Origin: Solidesulfovibrio alcoholivorans DSM 5433 | GTDB lineage: Bacteria; Desulfobacterota; Desulfovibrionia; Desulfovibrionales; Desulfovibrionaceae | Length of the DNA: 64,000 nt | Direction: 5' to 3' | Assembly: GCF_000702665.1 (NCBI RefSeq) | Contig: NZ_JNJA01000004.1 | Coordinates: forward strand, 186,001-250,000 | Shown: one piece after another, positions 1-8,512 of the stretch | Position numbering within the stretch: position 1 is the first letter of the stretch | Layout: every line of letters begins with the position of its first letter | Notes under the pieces: generated by a model | Told to the model about the DNA's origin: nothing | What the model saw: only the letters and a program-made list of their open reading frames with translations | The model's database searches: none | Translations under genes and position numbers: made by a program

Positions 1-1
1 C

Positions 2-1054
2 GTCGTGGACGCGGAGAACGGGTGCATCCTTGACGCCAACTCCCAGGCCGAGGACGCCTACGGCTATACCCGCAAGGAATTGATCGGTCGCCCCGTCGCC
101 GACCTGGAGCCCGATGCCGGCGCGCGCGGCGTCGCCGCCTATCTCACCGACCGCGACGCCCCGGAGCGGGTGCTTTTGCCCAAGCTGCGCCACGTGAAAA
201 AGGACGGCGCGCCGCTCTACGTCAACCTCCACGCCTGCCGCATCGCCTACCGGGGCCGCGACGCGGTCATCGTCTCGGCCACCGACGTCACGGAGCTCGT
301 GGAAAAGGACGCCCAGCTCATCCAGGCGAGCAAGATGAAGACGCTCGGCGAAATGTCCGCCGGCATCGCCCACGAACTGAACCAGCCGCTTAACGCCATC
401 AAGATGGGCAGCGACTACCTGCGCCTGCTCAGCGAATCCGGCCGCGAGCCCCCGGCCGGGGACCTCGACGCCGTGACCGCGCAAATCAGCGAACAGGTGG
501 ACCGCGCCGCGGCGATCATCGCCCATTTGCGCGATTTCGGCCGCAAATCGCAGCCGACCTTGGAACATGTGGACATAAACGATCCCATCCGGGGCGTTTT
601 CGCCATCATCGGCCATGAACTCTCCCTCCAGGGCATCGCCGTGAACCTGGACCTCGGGGCGCTTGCGCCGATCAAGGCCCACGCCAACCGGCTGGAACAG
701 GTTTTTTTCAACCTCGTGGTCAACGCCCGCGACGCCCTGATCCAATCGCCCCGGCAGGGCGCGCCCGAGGGGCTGCGCAGCATCGACATCGCCACGCGCA
801 TGGCGGACGGCCGCGTCACGGCGACCGTGTCCGACAACGGCTGCGGCATCCCCGAAAGCGAGCGGCACAAGATCTTCGAGCCGTTTTTCACCACAAAGCA
901 AGCCGGGCAGGGGATGGGGCTCGGGCTCGCCATCACCTACGGCATCGTCAAGGATTACGGGGGCGAGATCGTCGTGGACGAAACCCCCGGCGGCGGCTGC
1001 ACCTTCCGCCTCACCTTTCCTGCGGCGTGCGATCCGGGCAATTTCGGGGCTTGA
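2..1054 (+). CDS. PAS sensor histidine kinase (5' end outside window)
   Basis: Sensor kinase of a two-component pair; it should autophosphorylate on His and pass phosphate to the response regulator that follows. The reading frame is open to the window edge, so the N-terminus is missing. Counting from the first visible GTG at 5, a PAS/PAC segment covers about residues 1-100. The H-box AHELNQP has the phospho-His at about 123. The catalytic ATPase domain shows the N-box NLVVNARDAL (about 236), G1 DNGCGIP (about 277), F-box EPFFTT and G2 GMGLGLAI. The NQP H-box resembles the HPK4/NtrB-like class. No membrane segment is visible in the retained part, so location and signal cannot be judged. The response regulator starts 51 bp downstream, which suggests one operon. 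Confidence 0.93.
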   Translation, partial: VVDAENGCILDANSQAEDAYGYTRKELIGRPVADLEPDAGARGVAAYLTDRDAPERVLLPKLRHVKKDGAPLYVNLHACRIAYRGRDAVIVSATDVTELVEKDAQLIQASKMKTLGEMSAGIAHELNQPLNAIKMGSDYLRLLSESGREPPAGDLDAVTAQISEQVDRAAAIIAHLRDFGRKSQPTLEHVDINDPIRGVFAIIGHELSLQGIAVNLDLGALAPIKAHANRLEQVFFNLVVNARDALIQSPRQGAPEGLRSIDIATRMADGRVTATVSDNGCGIPESERHKIFEPFFTTKQAGQGMGLGLAITYGIVKDYGGEIVVDETPGGGCTFRLTFPAACDPGNFGA

Positions 1055-1105
1055 CGCTTCCCCGGCTGGCAGCCACAAGGTAATCGGCACACTCGGGAGC
1101 ACGGC

Positions 1106-1870
1106 ATGCGCACGATTCTGGTCATCGACGACGAGCGGCCCACCCTCAGGATGTTCGAACTCTACCTCGGGGCATACGGCTACCACGTCCTGACCGCGGC
1201 GAGCGGTGAGGAGGGGCTCGGCATCTTTGCCGCGCAGCTCCCTCCCATCGTGCTCACGGACATCAAGATGCCGGGCATGGACGGCCTCGCCGTGCTGCGC
1301 GCCATCAAGGAACGGCGGCCGCAGACCGAGGTCGTCGTCATCACCGGCCACGGCGACGTGGATCTGGCGCTTACGGCTCTGGAACTGCGGGCTACGGATT
1401 TCATCGACAAGCCCATTCGCCGCGAAGCCCTGGAAGCGGCCCTGTCCCGGGCCACGGCGCGGCTTTCCCAGGCCGCGGCCTGCGAGGACAGGGGGGGCGT
1501 GGATGTGGAGCAGGATGCCGACGTGGCCGTTCTCACCATCCGCGGCAGCCTCACCGGAGAGGCCGAGCCCTACCTCGCGCGGGCGCTCAAGCAGACCGAA
1601 AACGCGGCCAAGCTCCTGTTCGCCTTCAGCTCCGACGCCTCCATCAACGGCGCGGGCCTTGACCTGCTCGTGCAGGCCGCCGAAGATGCCGGGGGCGGCG
1701 GGCGGCCCGTGGCCCTGTGCGGGCTTGCGGAGAATTTCGCCAAGGTTCTCGACAGGCTCGGCGTCACGGCCAGGGCGCCCCGGTTTGCCGGGCGCAAGGA
1801 CGCCATGGTCCATCTTGCCGGGCAGGGCGGCGAAGCGCGCGCCGCAAAGACGGCCCCGGGCGACGGCTGA
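1106..1870 (+). CDS. Response regulator: receiver domain fused to STAS domain
   Basis: Probable phosphotransfer partner of the preceding kinase. Residues 1-120 form a receiver domain: acidic pair D8/D9, phospho-acceptor D52 in TDIKMPG, T80 and K102. There is no DNA-binding output. Instead residues about 135-240 look like a STAS (anti-sigma-factor antagonist) domain, with AVLTIRGSLTG, LLFAF and INGAGLDLLV as the recognisable strands and helix start. In SpoIIAA-type proteins the last motif is DSSGLGVLL, with a phosphorylatable Ser; here it is NGAG (181-184), with Ala at that position. I infer control through protein-protein contact, not transcription, driven by Asp phosphorylation. ATG 1106 is the only start that gives a complete receiver fold. 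Confidence 0.9.
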   Translation: MRTILVIDDERPTLRMFELYLGAYGYHVLTAASGEEGLGIFAAQLPPIVLTDIKMPGMDGLAVLRAIKERRPQTEVVVITGHGDVDLALTALELRATDFIDKPIRREALEAALSRATARLSQAAACEDRGGVDVEQDADVAVLTIRGSLTGEAEPYLARALKQTENAAKLLFAFSSDASINGAGLDLLVQAAEDAGGGGRPVALCGLAENFAKVLDRLGVTARAPRFAGRKDAMVHLAGQGGEARAAKTAPGDG

Positions 1871-1883
1871 TCGCAAACGGGCG

Positions 1884-1912
1884 TTTACACGCCGCCCCGG
1901 CCCCCTTATATT
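1884..1912 (+). promoter_or_regulatory. Candidate sigma-70 promoter
   Basis: TTTACA at 1884-1889 and TATATT at 1907-1912 are separated by exactly 17 bp. The site lies in the 81-bp gap between the response regulator and the small membrane protein gene at 1952, and predicts a leader of about 30 nt. Both boxes match the consensus at five of six positions. Activity is inferred. Confidence 0.6.
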
Positions 1913-1951
1913 GCCGCCACCGCGAATCGACGACCGGAAACGGGCGCTTGT

Positions 1952-2281
1952 ATGACAACCCGACGTGACCTCATCGGCCGGGGCTGCCTCTGGTGCAGCC
2001 TGGCGGCGCTGTACACCCTGCTCGGCATGAAGGCCTACGTGGCCTGGCGGGACGGGGTGTGGCTCGACTGGCCGCTCGGGAACGCCCTGCCCGACGCCCT
2101 GGTGCGCTGGGTGTTTTCCCTGCCGGACGGCCCGTTCCGCGCGGTCCTGGAGTGGCTCATGCGCCAGGACGTCATCTACCACGCCGCCGCCGTCACCCTG
2201 CTGATCTGGCTGCTCGGCCTTGTTGCCGGGTCGCCGGACGACAAGGGCGACGACCCGTCCGGACGCGTCAAGGAGGTTTGA
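1952..2281 (+). CDS. Small two-helix membrane protein of unknown function
   Basis: I do not recognise the family. The 109-residue product has two hydrophobic segments, about residues 10-32 (LWCSLAALYTLLG) and 75-92 (AAAVTLLIWLLGLVAG). Between them is a Trp/Leu/Pro-rich loop, and the tail is charged and hydrophilic (SPDDKGDD). That predicts an inner-membrane protein with a short cytoplasmic or periplasmic tail. A good promoter lies 40 bp upstream and the next gene follows 3 bp after the stop, so the two are probably co-transcribed. No strong Shine-Dalgarno precedes the ATG. Codon use and GC at third positions look like the neighbours. Confidence 0.7.
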   Translation: MTTRRDLIGRGCLWCSLAALYTLLGMKAYVAWRDGVWLDWPLGNALPDALVRWVFSLPDGPFRAVLEWLMRQDVIYHAAAVTLLIWLLGLVAGSPDDKGDDPSGRVKEV

Positions 2282-2284
2282 TTG

Positions 2285-2602
2285 ATGCGAGGCTTGTTGC
2301 GGGCTCTGGCCCTGACCCTGGTGTTTTGCGGGGCGGCCGCCCAGGCCGGCGAGGCCGTGAATCTCGCTGGTCGGTGCACGGGCGTGTTCCAGTATCCCAA
2401 GACCGAGACCGTCTGCCTGTCCTTTGAGACGACGGACAAGAAGACCTATATGATCTGCGACGACGTGACCGCCAAGGAGATCATCGAACAGCTCTTCGCC
2501 CTGGGCAAAAAGGATGCCGCCTGCCTCATCGAAGGCTCCGTGGCGAAAAAGTCCGGCGAGGAAACCTACCTCAACGTCACCCGCGTGACCGAGGGTAAAT
2601 AG
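2285..2602 (+). CDS. Exported small protein, unknown function
   Basis: A 105-residue protein with a classic Sec signal peptide: MRGLLRAL, a hydrophobic core, then cleavage near AQA-GE at about residue 20-22. The mature part is about 83 residues with several Cys (RCTGVF, TVCLSF, YMICDD, AACLIEG) and alternating beta-like stretches, compatible with a small beta-barrel or OB-like periplasmic protein; that is inference only. ATG 2285 is preferred over the adjacent TTG 2282 because AGGAGG at 2271-2276 then sits at a standard 8-nt spacing. It follows the membrane protein gene by 3 bp, so they are probably translated from one message. I do not recognise a named family. Confidence 0.75.
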   Translation: MRGLLRALALTLVFCGAAAQAGEAVNLAGRCTGVFQYPKTETVCLSFETTDKKTYMICDDVTAKEIIEQLFALGKKDAACLIEGSVAKKSGEETYLNVTRVTEGK

Positions 2603-2637
2603 CCCCGGCCGCGACGCCACAACCCCGATACCTTTCC

Positions 2638-3741
2638 ATGCAGCACAATTCCCAAGCTCCCGCCCGCCATCCCACCCGCGCCGTGATCCTCCGCGGCGTC
2701 GGCGTCGGCGGCGAAAATCCCGTGCGCGTCCAGAGCATGACCAACACGGACACGCGCGACGTCGCGGCCACGCTCGCGCAAATTCGCGCCCTGACCGACG
2801 CCGGCTGCGAGATCGTGCGCCTGGCCGTGCTCAACGACGACGCGGCCAAGGCCCTTGCCGCCATCCGCGCCGGCACCGACGCGCCGCTTGTCGCCGACAT
2901 CCACTTCGACCACCGCCTGGCCGTGGCCGCGCTTAATGCCGGCATCGACGCCCTGCGCATCAATCCCGGCAACATCGGCTCCGAGGCCGCCGTGGACACC
3001 GTGGTCGCCGCCGCCAAGGCGCACGGCGCGCCCATCCGCATCGGCGTCAATTCCGGGTCCGTGCAAAAAGACCTGCTCGCCAAATACGGCGGCCCCACGC
3101 CCGAGGCCATGGTCGAAAGCGCGCTCACCCACATCGCCCTGCTCGAACGGCGGGGCTTTCACGACATCAAGGTGTCGCTCAAGTCCTCGAGCGTGCCGCG
3201 CACCGTGGCCGCCTACCGTCTGCTCGCCGCCAGGGTCGATTATCCGCTGCACATCGGCGTCACCGAAGCCGGCACGCCCATGCGCGGCGCGGTCAAGTCC
3301 GCCGTGGGCCTCGGCATCCTGCTCGCCGAAGGCCTCGGCGACACGCTGCGCGTGTCGCTGACCGGCGACCCCGTGACCGAGATCGGCGTGGCCTACGAAA
3401 TCCTGCGCGCCCTGGACATCCGCGCCCGCGGTCCGGAAATCATCTCCTGCCCCACCTGCGGGCGCACGGAAATCGATCTCGTCGGCCTGGCCGAGGCCGT
3501 GGAGGAGCGGTTGCGCGGCGTGACCGACGTCTTCACCGTGGCCGTCATGGGCTGCGTGGTCAACGGCCCCGGCGAGGCCCGCGAGGCGGACATCGGCATC
3601 GCCGGCGGACGCGACTGCGGCATCATTTTTCGCAAGGGCGAAATTCGCGGCAAGGTGCGCGGCGGCGAAAAACTCATTCCCGCCTTCATGGAAGAACTGG
3701 AACACTATCTCATGGAAAAAAAGGAATCCGCATGCGACTGA
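2638..3741 (+). CDS. ispG: 4-hydroxy-3-methylbut-2-en-1-yl diphosphate synthase (flavodoxin/ferredoxin)
   Basis: Penultimate step of the MEP isoprenoid pathway: reductive ring opening of MEcPP to HMBPP by a [4Fe-4S] enzyme. The 367-residue length is typical of the short bacterial form. The N-terminal TIM barrel includes [11 protein letters not shown] (31-41) and RINPGNIG (107-114). The C-terminal cluster domain has the three expected Cys: CPTC (C271, C274) and [11 protein letters not shown] (C306), plus the catalytic Glu of PGE. The last 10 bp overlap the start of proS, which implies translational coupling. ispA and dxs of the same pathway lie within 8 kb, so isoprenoid precursor genes are grouped here. 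Confidence 0.97.
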   Translation: MQHNSQAPARHPTRAVILRGVGVGGENPVRVQSMTNTDTRDVAATLAQIRALTDAGCEIVRLAVLNDDAAKALAAIRAGTDAPLVADIHFDHRLAVAALNAGIDALRINPGNIGSEAAVDTVVAAAKAHGAPIRIGVNSGSVQKDLLAKYGGPTPEAMVESALTHIALLERRGFHDIKVSLKSSSVPRTVAAYRLLAARVDYPLHIGVTEAGTPMRGAVKSAVGLGILLAEGLGDTLRVSLTGDPVTEIGVAYEILRALDIRARGPEIISCPTCGRTEIDLVGLAEAVEERLRGVTDVFTVAVMGCVVNGPGEAREADIGIAGGRDCGIIFRKGEIRGKVRGGEKLIPAFMEELEHYLMEKKESACD

Positions 3742-5459
3742 GCCGCTACTATGCCCCGACCCTCAAGGAGACCCCGGCCGAGGCCGAGGTCGTAAGCCAC
3801 AAGCTGCTGCTGCGCGCCGGCATGATCCGCAAGCTGACCGCCGGCATCTATACCTATCTGCCCCTGGGGCTCAAAGCGCTCAACAACGTCGCCAGGATCG
3901 TGCGTGAGGAGATGGACCGCGCCGGGGCGCTCGAAATCCTCATGCCCGCCGTGCAGCCGGCCGACCTGTGGAAGGAATCCGGCCGCTGGGAGTTCTACGG
4001 CCGGGAACTGCTGCGCTTCGTGGATCGCCACGACCGCGAATCGTGCCTCGGGCCCACCCACGAGGAGGTCGTCACCGACCTTGTGCGCCACGAAATCCGC
4101 TCCTACCGCCAGTTGCCGGTCAACCTCTACCAGATCCAAACGAAGTTCCGCGACGAGATCCGCCCGCGCTTCGGCCTCATGCGCGGCCGGGAATTCGTCA
4201 TGAAGGACGCCTATTCCTTCGACAAGGACGACGCCGGGGCCGATGCCAGCTACTGGAGCATGTACAAGGCCTACGCCCGCATCTTCGAGCGCCTGGGGCT
4301 CAAGTTCCGCGCCGTCTCCGCCGACTCCGGGGCCATCGGCGGCTCGTTCTCCCACGAATTCATGGTCCTGGCCGCAACCGGCGAGGACACCATCGCCTCC
4401 TGCCCGGCCTGCGACTACGGGGCCAACCTCGAAAAGGCCGAGGCCCTGTGTCCGCCCCCCGGCGAAATCGCCCCGTGCCCGCCGGCCGAAACCGTGGCCA
4501 CCCCGGACCAGCACACCGTGGAGGAGGTCGCCGCGTTTCTTGGCGTCGCCGCCGCGAAGATCGTCAAGACCCTTGTCTATATGGCCGACGGCAAGCCCGT
4601 GGCCGCCCTCGTGCGTGGCGACCGGGAGCTCAACGAGATCAAGCTCAAGAACCACATCGACGCCAAGGACCTCCGCCTCGCCTCGCCCGAAGAGGTCGTG
4701 GCCGCGACCAAGGCCCCGGTCGGTTTCGCCGGCCCGGTGGGCCTTGCCGGCATCGCCATCTACGCCGACCAGGAACTCGCCCTGGAAAACGCCTGGATCG
4801 TCGGGGCCAACGCCGCCGACGCCCACCTGAAAAACGTGGACCTCGGCCGCGACGCCAACGTCGCCGCCTTCACCGACCTGCGCGAGGTCGCGCCGGGCGA
4901 TCCCTGCCCCAAATGCGGCGCGCCGCTTTCCTTCACCAAGGGCATCGAGGTCGGCCACGTCTTCAAGTTGGGCCTTAAGTATTCCAAAGCCCTCGGCGCC
5001 ACCTTCCTGGACGAAGCCGGCAAGGAACAGTTCATGATCATGGGCTGCTACGGCATCGGCGTCTCGCGCATCGTGGCCGCCTGCATCGAACAGAACAACG
5101 ACGAGGCCGGCGTCGTCTTCCCGCCGCCCATCGCGCCCTTCGAAGTGGCTCTTTTGAACCTCGGCGCCAAGGACGAGGCCGCCGTCGCCAAGGCCGACGA
5201 ACTCTATGCCGCGCTGACCGCCGCCGGTGTCGAAACGCTCCTCGACGACCGCGACGAACGCCCGGGCGTCAAGTTCAAGGACGCCGATCTCATGGGCTTC
5301 CCCATCCAGCTGACGCTCGGCGGCAAGGGCCTCGCGCGCGGCGTCGTCGAGACCAAGGACCGCCGCACCGGCGAGAAGGGCGAACTGCCCCTGGAAGGAT
5401 TTTTGGAGGCCTTCATGGCCTGGCGCGAGACCGTGCGCCAAGGCTGGGGCCTGGAGTAG
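3732..5459 (+). CDS. proS: Prolyl-tRNA synthetase
   Basis: Charges tRNA-Pro with proline in the cytoplasm. The 575-residue size is that of the bacterial (E. coli type) enzyme with an inserted editing domain. Class II signatures are visible: motif 2 around [17 protein letters not shown] (about 139-156) and motif 3 around GCYGIGVSR (about 438). The segment about 225-400 carries the YbaK-like INS domain that clears mischarged Ala-tRNA (for example [20 protein letters not shown]). The C-terminal anticodon-binding domain begins near residue 470. Two CxxC pairs (CPAC near 225, CPKC near 395) flank the insert. The start overlaps the end of ispG. The 437-bp downstream gap is full of inverted repeats. 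Confidence 0.97.
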   Translation: MRLSRYYAPTLKETPAEAEVVSHKLLLRAGMIRKLTAGIYTYLPLGLKALNNVARIVREEMDRAGALEILMPAVQPADLWKESGRWEFYGRELLRFVDRHDRESCLGPTHEEVVTDLVRHEIRSYRQLPVNLYQIQTKFRDEIRPRFGLMRGREFVMKDAYSFDKDDAGADASYWSMYKAYARIFERLGLKFRAVSADSGAIGGSFSHEFMVLAATGEDTIASCPACDYGANLEKAEALCPPPGEIAPCPPAETVATPDQHTVEEVAAFLGVAAAKIVKTLVYMADGKPVAALVRGDRELNEIKLKNHIDAKDLRLASPEEVVAATKAPVGFAGPVGLAGIAIYADQELALENAWIVGANAADAHLKNVDLGRDANVAAFTDLREVAPGDPCPKCGAPLSFTKGIEVGHVFKLGLKYSKALGATFLDEAGKEQFMIMGCYGIGVSRIVAACIEQNNDEAGVVFPPPIAPFEVALLNLGAKDEAAVAKADELYAALTAAGVETLLDDRDERPGVKFKDADLMGFPIQLTLGGKGLARGVVETKDRRTGEKGELPLEGFLEAFMAWRETVRQGWGLE

Positions 5460-5460
5460 C

Positions 5461-5585
5461 AGGGGAGAGGAAGAGAAGATCAGGGCTCCGCCCCGAACCC
5501 CGCCGGGACGCTGTCCCGGACCCTGGCAGGGCGCTGCCCTGCACCCGCCGGGGGGGATCATCCCCCCCGGACCCCCTGGGCGGCG
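5461..5585 (+). repeat. GC-rich triple-hairpin intergenic element (copy A)
   Basis: Begins right after the proS stop with a purine-rich leader, then three consecutive perfect hairpins with 3-nt loops: 5503-5519 (7 bp, loop GCT), 5526-5542 (7 bp, loop GCT) and 5548-5570 (10 bp, loop TCA). The first and third are followed by GGACCC, the second by CACCCG. The purine-rich leader resembles that of the element at 16302-16387. It could act as a 3' RNA-stabilising structure; no U-tract is present, so it is not a classical terminator. Confidence 0.7.
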
Positions 5586-5642
5586 TCGTGTCGCGGGGAG
5601 GGCTGCGGTCACCGGCAGGGCAGGGTGAGGCGCTGCGAAGAA

Positions 5643-5710
5643 GGGGCCGGAATTTCGCCTGCCGCTGCCGCCGCTGTCGCGGCAGGCTCGGCAGGCGAAA
5701 TTCCGGCCCC
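5643..5710. repeat. 22-bp perfect inverted repeat with nested stem
   Basis: Arms 5643-5664 and 5689-5710 are perfect reverse complements (begin GGGGCCGGAATTTCGCC). The 24-bp spacer contains a further 6-bp stem (5665-5670 with 5680-5685). It lies between proS and xseA in sequence with no coding potential. Function unknown; a strong RNA hairpin or cruciform can form. Confidence 0.75.
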
Positions 5711-5823
5711 GGCCCGTCGCCCCTTCGGGGCGAAGTTCTTGGATTTTTTGCTTTGGAAGCCTGCTGCATCGCTGGTGCGGGCGCCCTTTTCACCCTTTAA
5801 AAGTTTTTCGGGGAAGGTGGGGG

Positions 5824-5873
5824 TCTGGGGGAGGGAACCCCCTTTTTTCAAAAAGGGGGTTCCCTCCCCCAGA
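5824..5873. repeat. 24-bp perfect inverted repeat, possible bidirectional terminator
   Basis: Arms 5824-5847 and 5850-5873 are perfect complements around a 2-nt centre. Each arm carries five T or five A next to the centre, giving an A/T-rich loop region flanked by long G and C runs. It ends 23 bp before the xseA start. It could insulate xseA from proS transcripts or be a scar of a repeat element. No gene lies in 5460-5896 other than these repeats. Confidence 0.75.
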
Positions 5874-5896
5874 TTCTCTCGCTTTCCGATAATCTC

Positions 5897-7327
5897 ATGC
5901 CACACGTGTTCGAAGTCAGCGAGCTGACCAGGTCGGTCAGGGACGTCATCGAGTCCGAGTTCCCCTTTGTCTGGGTGCGCGGGCAGGTGGTGAATTTGTC
6001 GCGTCCGGGCTCGGGGCATTTGTATTTTTCGTTGCGCGATGCCGAGGCGTCGTTGGCCGTGGTCTGGTTTCGGGGCGCGCAGGGCGGCAAGGCTTTGGCC
6101 GGAGGCGGGCGGTACGATCCGCTGACGGGCGAGGTGTACGAGCAGTCGCTGGCCGAGACGCTTGCCGACGGCATGGAGGTCATGGTCGCCGGCCGGCTGA
6201 CGGTGTATGCGCCGCGCGGTAGTTATCAGCTGGTGGCCGAGCTGGTCCAGGAAGTGGGGGAAGGGCGGCTGTGGCAGGAGTTTGAAGCCCTCAAGAAGGA
6301 CCTGGCCGCCAAGGGCTATTTCGAGCAGGAGCGCAAGCGGCCGCTGCCGCGCCATCCGACGCGGGTGGCCGTGGTCACCGCGCCGAAGGGTGCGGCGGTG
6401 CGTGATTTCATCCGCATCGGCCGCGAGCGGGGGTATGGCGCAGCCGTACGCGTCTATCCGACGCTGGTGCAGGGCGACGCCGCACCGGTCGGCATCGTGC
6501 GCGCGATGCTGCGCGCCGTGGCCGACGACTGGGCCGAGGTGGTGGTGCTCATTCGCGGCGGCGGTTCCCTCGAGGATTTGTGGGCGTTTAATACCATCGA
6601 AGTGGCCAAGGCCATTTTCGCCTCGCCGTTGCCGGTGCTGACGGGCGTGGGGCACGAGGTGGACGTGACCATCGCGGACATGGTGGCCGATGTGCGGGCG
6701 GCGACGCCGAGCCATGCCGCGCAGCTGCTTTGGCCCGAGCGCGTGCAGCTCGCCCAGCGCCTTGACGACCTGGAGATGGGGTTGCGCCGGGGCGCGGCGC
6801 GGCTTCTGGCCGTGCGCGAGCGCGAACTGGCCGCCCTGGCCCGGGGACTCTCCTGGTTGTCGCCGGCGAACCGATTGCAGCGGCTGGAGGAGCGTTTTGC
6901 CGCCGCGGGCGAGCGGCTCTCGCGGGCCGGCGAGGCTTGGCTCGACGTTCTTGGCAGGCGCGTCGGGAAACTCGGCGACCGTCTGGGCCTGCGTTGCGGG
7001 CCGCAGAGCCTGGAAGCGCGCGGACAGGAACTGGCGCGGCGGGCCGATGCGCTGGAGGCCGCCATGAAACTTTATGCAGCGGATCGCGACCACCGTCTGG
7101 AATTGGCGGCGGCGCGCCTTTCCGGCCTGGATCCCGAAGCGCCCCTGGCCCGTGGCTACAGCCTGACGACGCTGGCACGCACCGGCAAATTCCTGCGCCG
7201 GGCGGGGGATGCGCGGCCGGGCGACAAGCTGGACATCATGGTGTATGAAGGCCGCGTCCGGGCGGAGGTGGAAGCCGTGTCCCCGGACGGCGGCGCAAGC
7301 GGGGAGGGGAGCGGAGAGCGCCCATGA
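5897..7327 (+). CDS. xseA: Exodeoxyribonuclease VII large subunit
   Basis: Large subunit of ExoVII, which degrades single-stranded DNA in repair and recombination. The 476-residue protein has the N-terminal OB-fold tRNA_anti-like domain (VRGQVVNLSRPGSGHLYFSLRD, about 34-56). The catalytic domain follows, with RVAVVTAPKGAAVRDF and the conserved IRGGGSLEDLWAFN and TGVGHEVDVTIAD segments. A long Ala/Arg/Leu-rich coiled coil (about 275-400) is expected to bind the small subunit. The C-terminal ARGYSL motif is present. No convincing Shine-Dalgarno precedes the ATG. The 3' end overlaps the xseB start by 4 bp, giving fixed coupling of the two subunits. Confidence 0.97.
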   Translation: MPHVFEVSELTRSVRDVIESEFPFVWVRGQVVNLSRPGSGHLYFSLRDAEASLAVVWFRGAQGGKALAGGGRYDPLTGEVYEQSLAETLADGMEVMVAGRLTVYAPRGSYQLVAELVQEVGEGRLWQEFEALKKDLAAKGYFEQERKRPLPRHPTRVAVVTAPKGAAVRDFIRIGRERGYGAAVRVYPTLVQGDAAPVGIVRAMLRAVADDWAEVVVLIRGGGSLEDLWAFNTIEVAKAIFASPLPVLTGVGHEVDVTIADMVADVRAATPSHAAQLLWPERVQLAQRLDDLEMGLRRGAARLLAVRERELAALARGLSWLSPANRLQRLEERFAAAGERLSRAGEAWLDVLGRRVGKLGDRLGLRCGPQSLEARGQELARRADALEAAMKLYAADRDHRLELAAARLSGLDPEAPLARGYSLTTLARTGKFLRRAGDARPGDKLDIMVYEGRVRAEVEAVSPDGGASGEGSGERP

Positions 7328-7587
7328 GCAACGTGAAGGAAGAATCCTTTGAAAAGGCCCTGGAACGCCTGGAGCGCATCGCCGCGCGCCTGGAAGCCGG
7401 GGATGTGCCGCTGGAAAAGGGCGTGGCGCTCTACAAGGAAGGCATGGGGCTTGTCGCCTCGTGCCGCAAGCGCCTGGAAGCAGCTCGTCTTGAAATATCC
7501 CTCGCCGGCGAGGACGGAACGCCCGTTCCCTTCGACGTCGAGGCCACGCAGCTTGCTGCGCGTGAATCCGGGGAGGACGACGCGTGA
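7324..7587 (+). CDS. xseB: Exodeoxyribonuclease VII small subunit
   Basis: Small helical subunit that wraps the XseA coiled coil in ExoVII. The 87-residue length is usual (70-90). The hallmark pattern SFEKALERLERIAARLEAGDVPLEKGVALYKEGM is recognisable in pieces: FEKALERLE, LEAGDVPLE and ALYKEG. ATG 7324 overlaps the xseA stop by 4 bp, and its own stop overlaps the ispA GTG by 4 bp. The xseA-xseB-ispA order is common in bacteria. Confidence 0.96.
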   Translation: MSNVKEESFEKALERLERIAARLEAGDVPLEKGVALYKEGMGLVASCRKRLEAARLEISLAGEDGTPVPFDVEATQLAARESGEDDA

Positions 7588-8483
7588 CGGTGAAGGAACG
7601 TCTGGCCGCCCAGGCGGCCGAGGTCGAGGTTTATCTGCGGGAGCGCTTCGGCGTGCGCATGCGCGAGCGCGGCGTGCCCGAAGGGTTGCTCTCCGCCATG
7701 GAATATTCGCTCCTGGCCGGGGGCAAGCGGTTGCGGCCCTGCCTGTGCCTGACCTTCGCCGAGCTTTTCGGCGTGGACCGGGCGCGGGTCATGCCCTTTG
7801 CCGCCGGGTTCGAGATCATTCACACCTATTCGCTCATCCACGACGATCTGCCGGCCATGGACGACGACGACCTGCGCCGGGGCCGGCCGTCCAACCACAA
7901 GGTCTACGGCGAGGCCGGGGCCATACTGGCCGGCGACGCGCTTTTGACGGAGGCCTTCGGCTGCATGAGCCGCGCCTGGCCCGGCATCGAGGCGGACAAG
8001 GTGTTGCCGGCCCTGGCCGAGGCCGCCCGGGCCGCCGGCGCGGCCGGCATGGTCGGCGGCCAGGTGCTCGACATGGAATACACCGCGCGCCAGGGCCTGA
8101 CCCTGGCCGAGCTGGCCCACATGCAGGCGCTCAAGACCGGCGCGCTGCTTACCGCCTCGTGCGTGTGCGGCGCGATCCTGGCCGGCGCGGGCGAGGACGG
8201 CGTGTGCCGGGCCCGGGAATACGGCGAGGCCGTGGGCGCGGCGTTCCAGATCGTGGACGACATCCTGGACGAAGTGGGCGACGCGGCGACGCTCGGCAAG
8301 CCCGTGGGCAGCGACCGCGAGCAAGGCAAGAACACCTACCCGAGCCTGGTCGGCCTTGACGAGAGCCGGCGGCTGGCCGAGGCGCGCGTGGACGCCGCCC
8401 TGGCCGCCATCGCCGCCTACGAAGGCCCGACCGCGGATTTCCTGCGGGAACTCGCCCGCTATATCGTGGTTCGGGTCCAGTAG
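7584..8483 (+). CDS. ispA: Polyprenyl (farnesyl/geranylgeranyl) diphosphate synthase
   Basis: Head-to-tail condensation of IPP with allylic diphosphates to make farnesyl or geranylgeranyl diphosphate. The 299-residue all-alpha protein has the first Asp-rich motif DDLPAMDDDD (D87-D96) and the second, DDILD (D225-D229), which bind Mg-diphosphate. GGKRLRP (47-53) is the IPP-binding stretch. Chain length cannot be fixed by eye; the two residues inside the first motif and the IHTYSLIH upstream context fit short-chain synthases. It starts at GTG 7584, overlapping the xseB TGA. It links to ispG and dxs nearby. Confidence 0.95.
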   Translation: MTVKERLAAQAAEVEVYLRERFGVRMRERGVPEGLLSAMEYSLLAGGKRLRPCLCLTFAELFGVDRARVMPFAAGFEIIHTYSLIHDDLPAMDDDDLRRGRPSNHKVYGEAGAILAGDALLTEAFGCMSRAWPGIEADKVLPALAEAARAAGAAGMVGGQVLDMEYTARQGLTLAELAHMQALKTGALLTASCVCGAILAGAGEDGVCRAREYGEAVGAAFQIVDDILDEVGDAATLGKPVGSDREQGKNTYPSLVGLDESRRLAEARVDAALAAIAAYEGPTADFLRELARYIVVRVQ

Positions 8484-8512
8484 CGGGGCGCAGTTGCGCC
8501 GGGAGGAAGGAC

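Noticed and set aside
3705..5612. Very long minus-strand open frame (635 codons) opposite proS
   Set aside because: Typical antisense shadow in high-GC DNA; low-complexity Gly/Asp/Val-rich translation, no domain, and the plus-strand gene is unambiguous. The same applies to long antisense frames over dxs, guaB, secD, ccmF, livJ and ileS.
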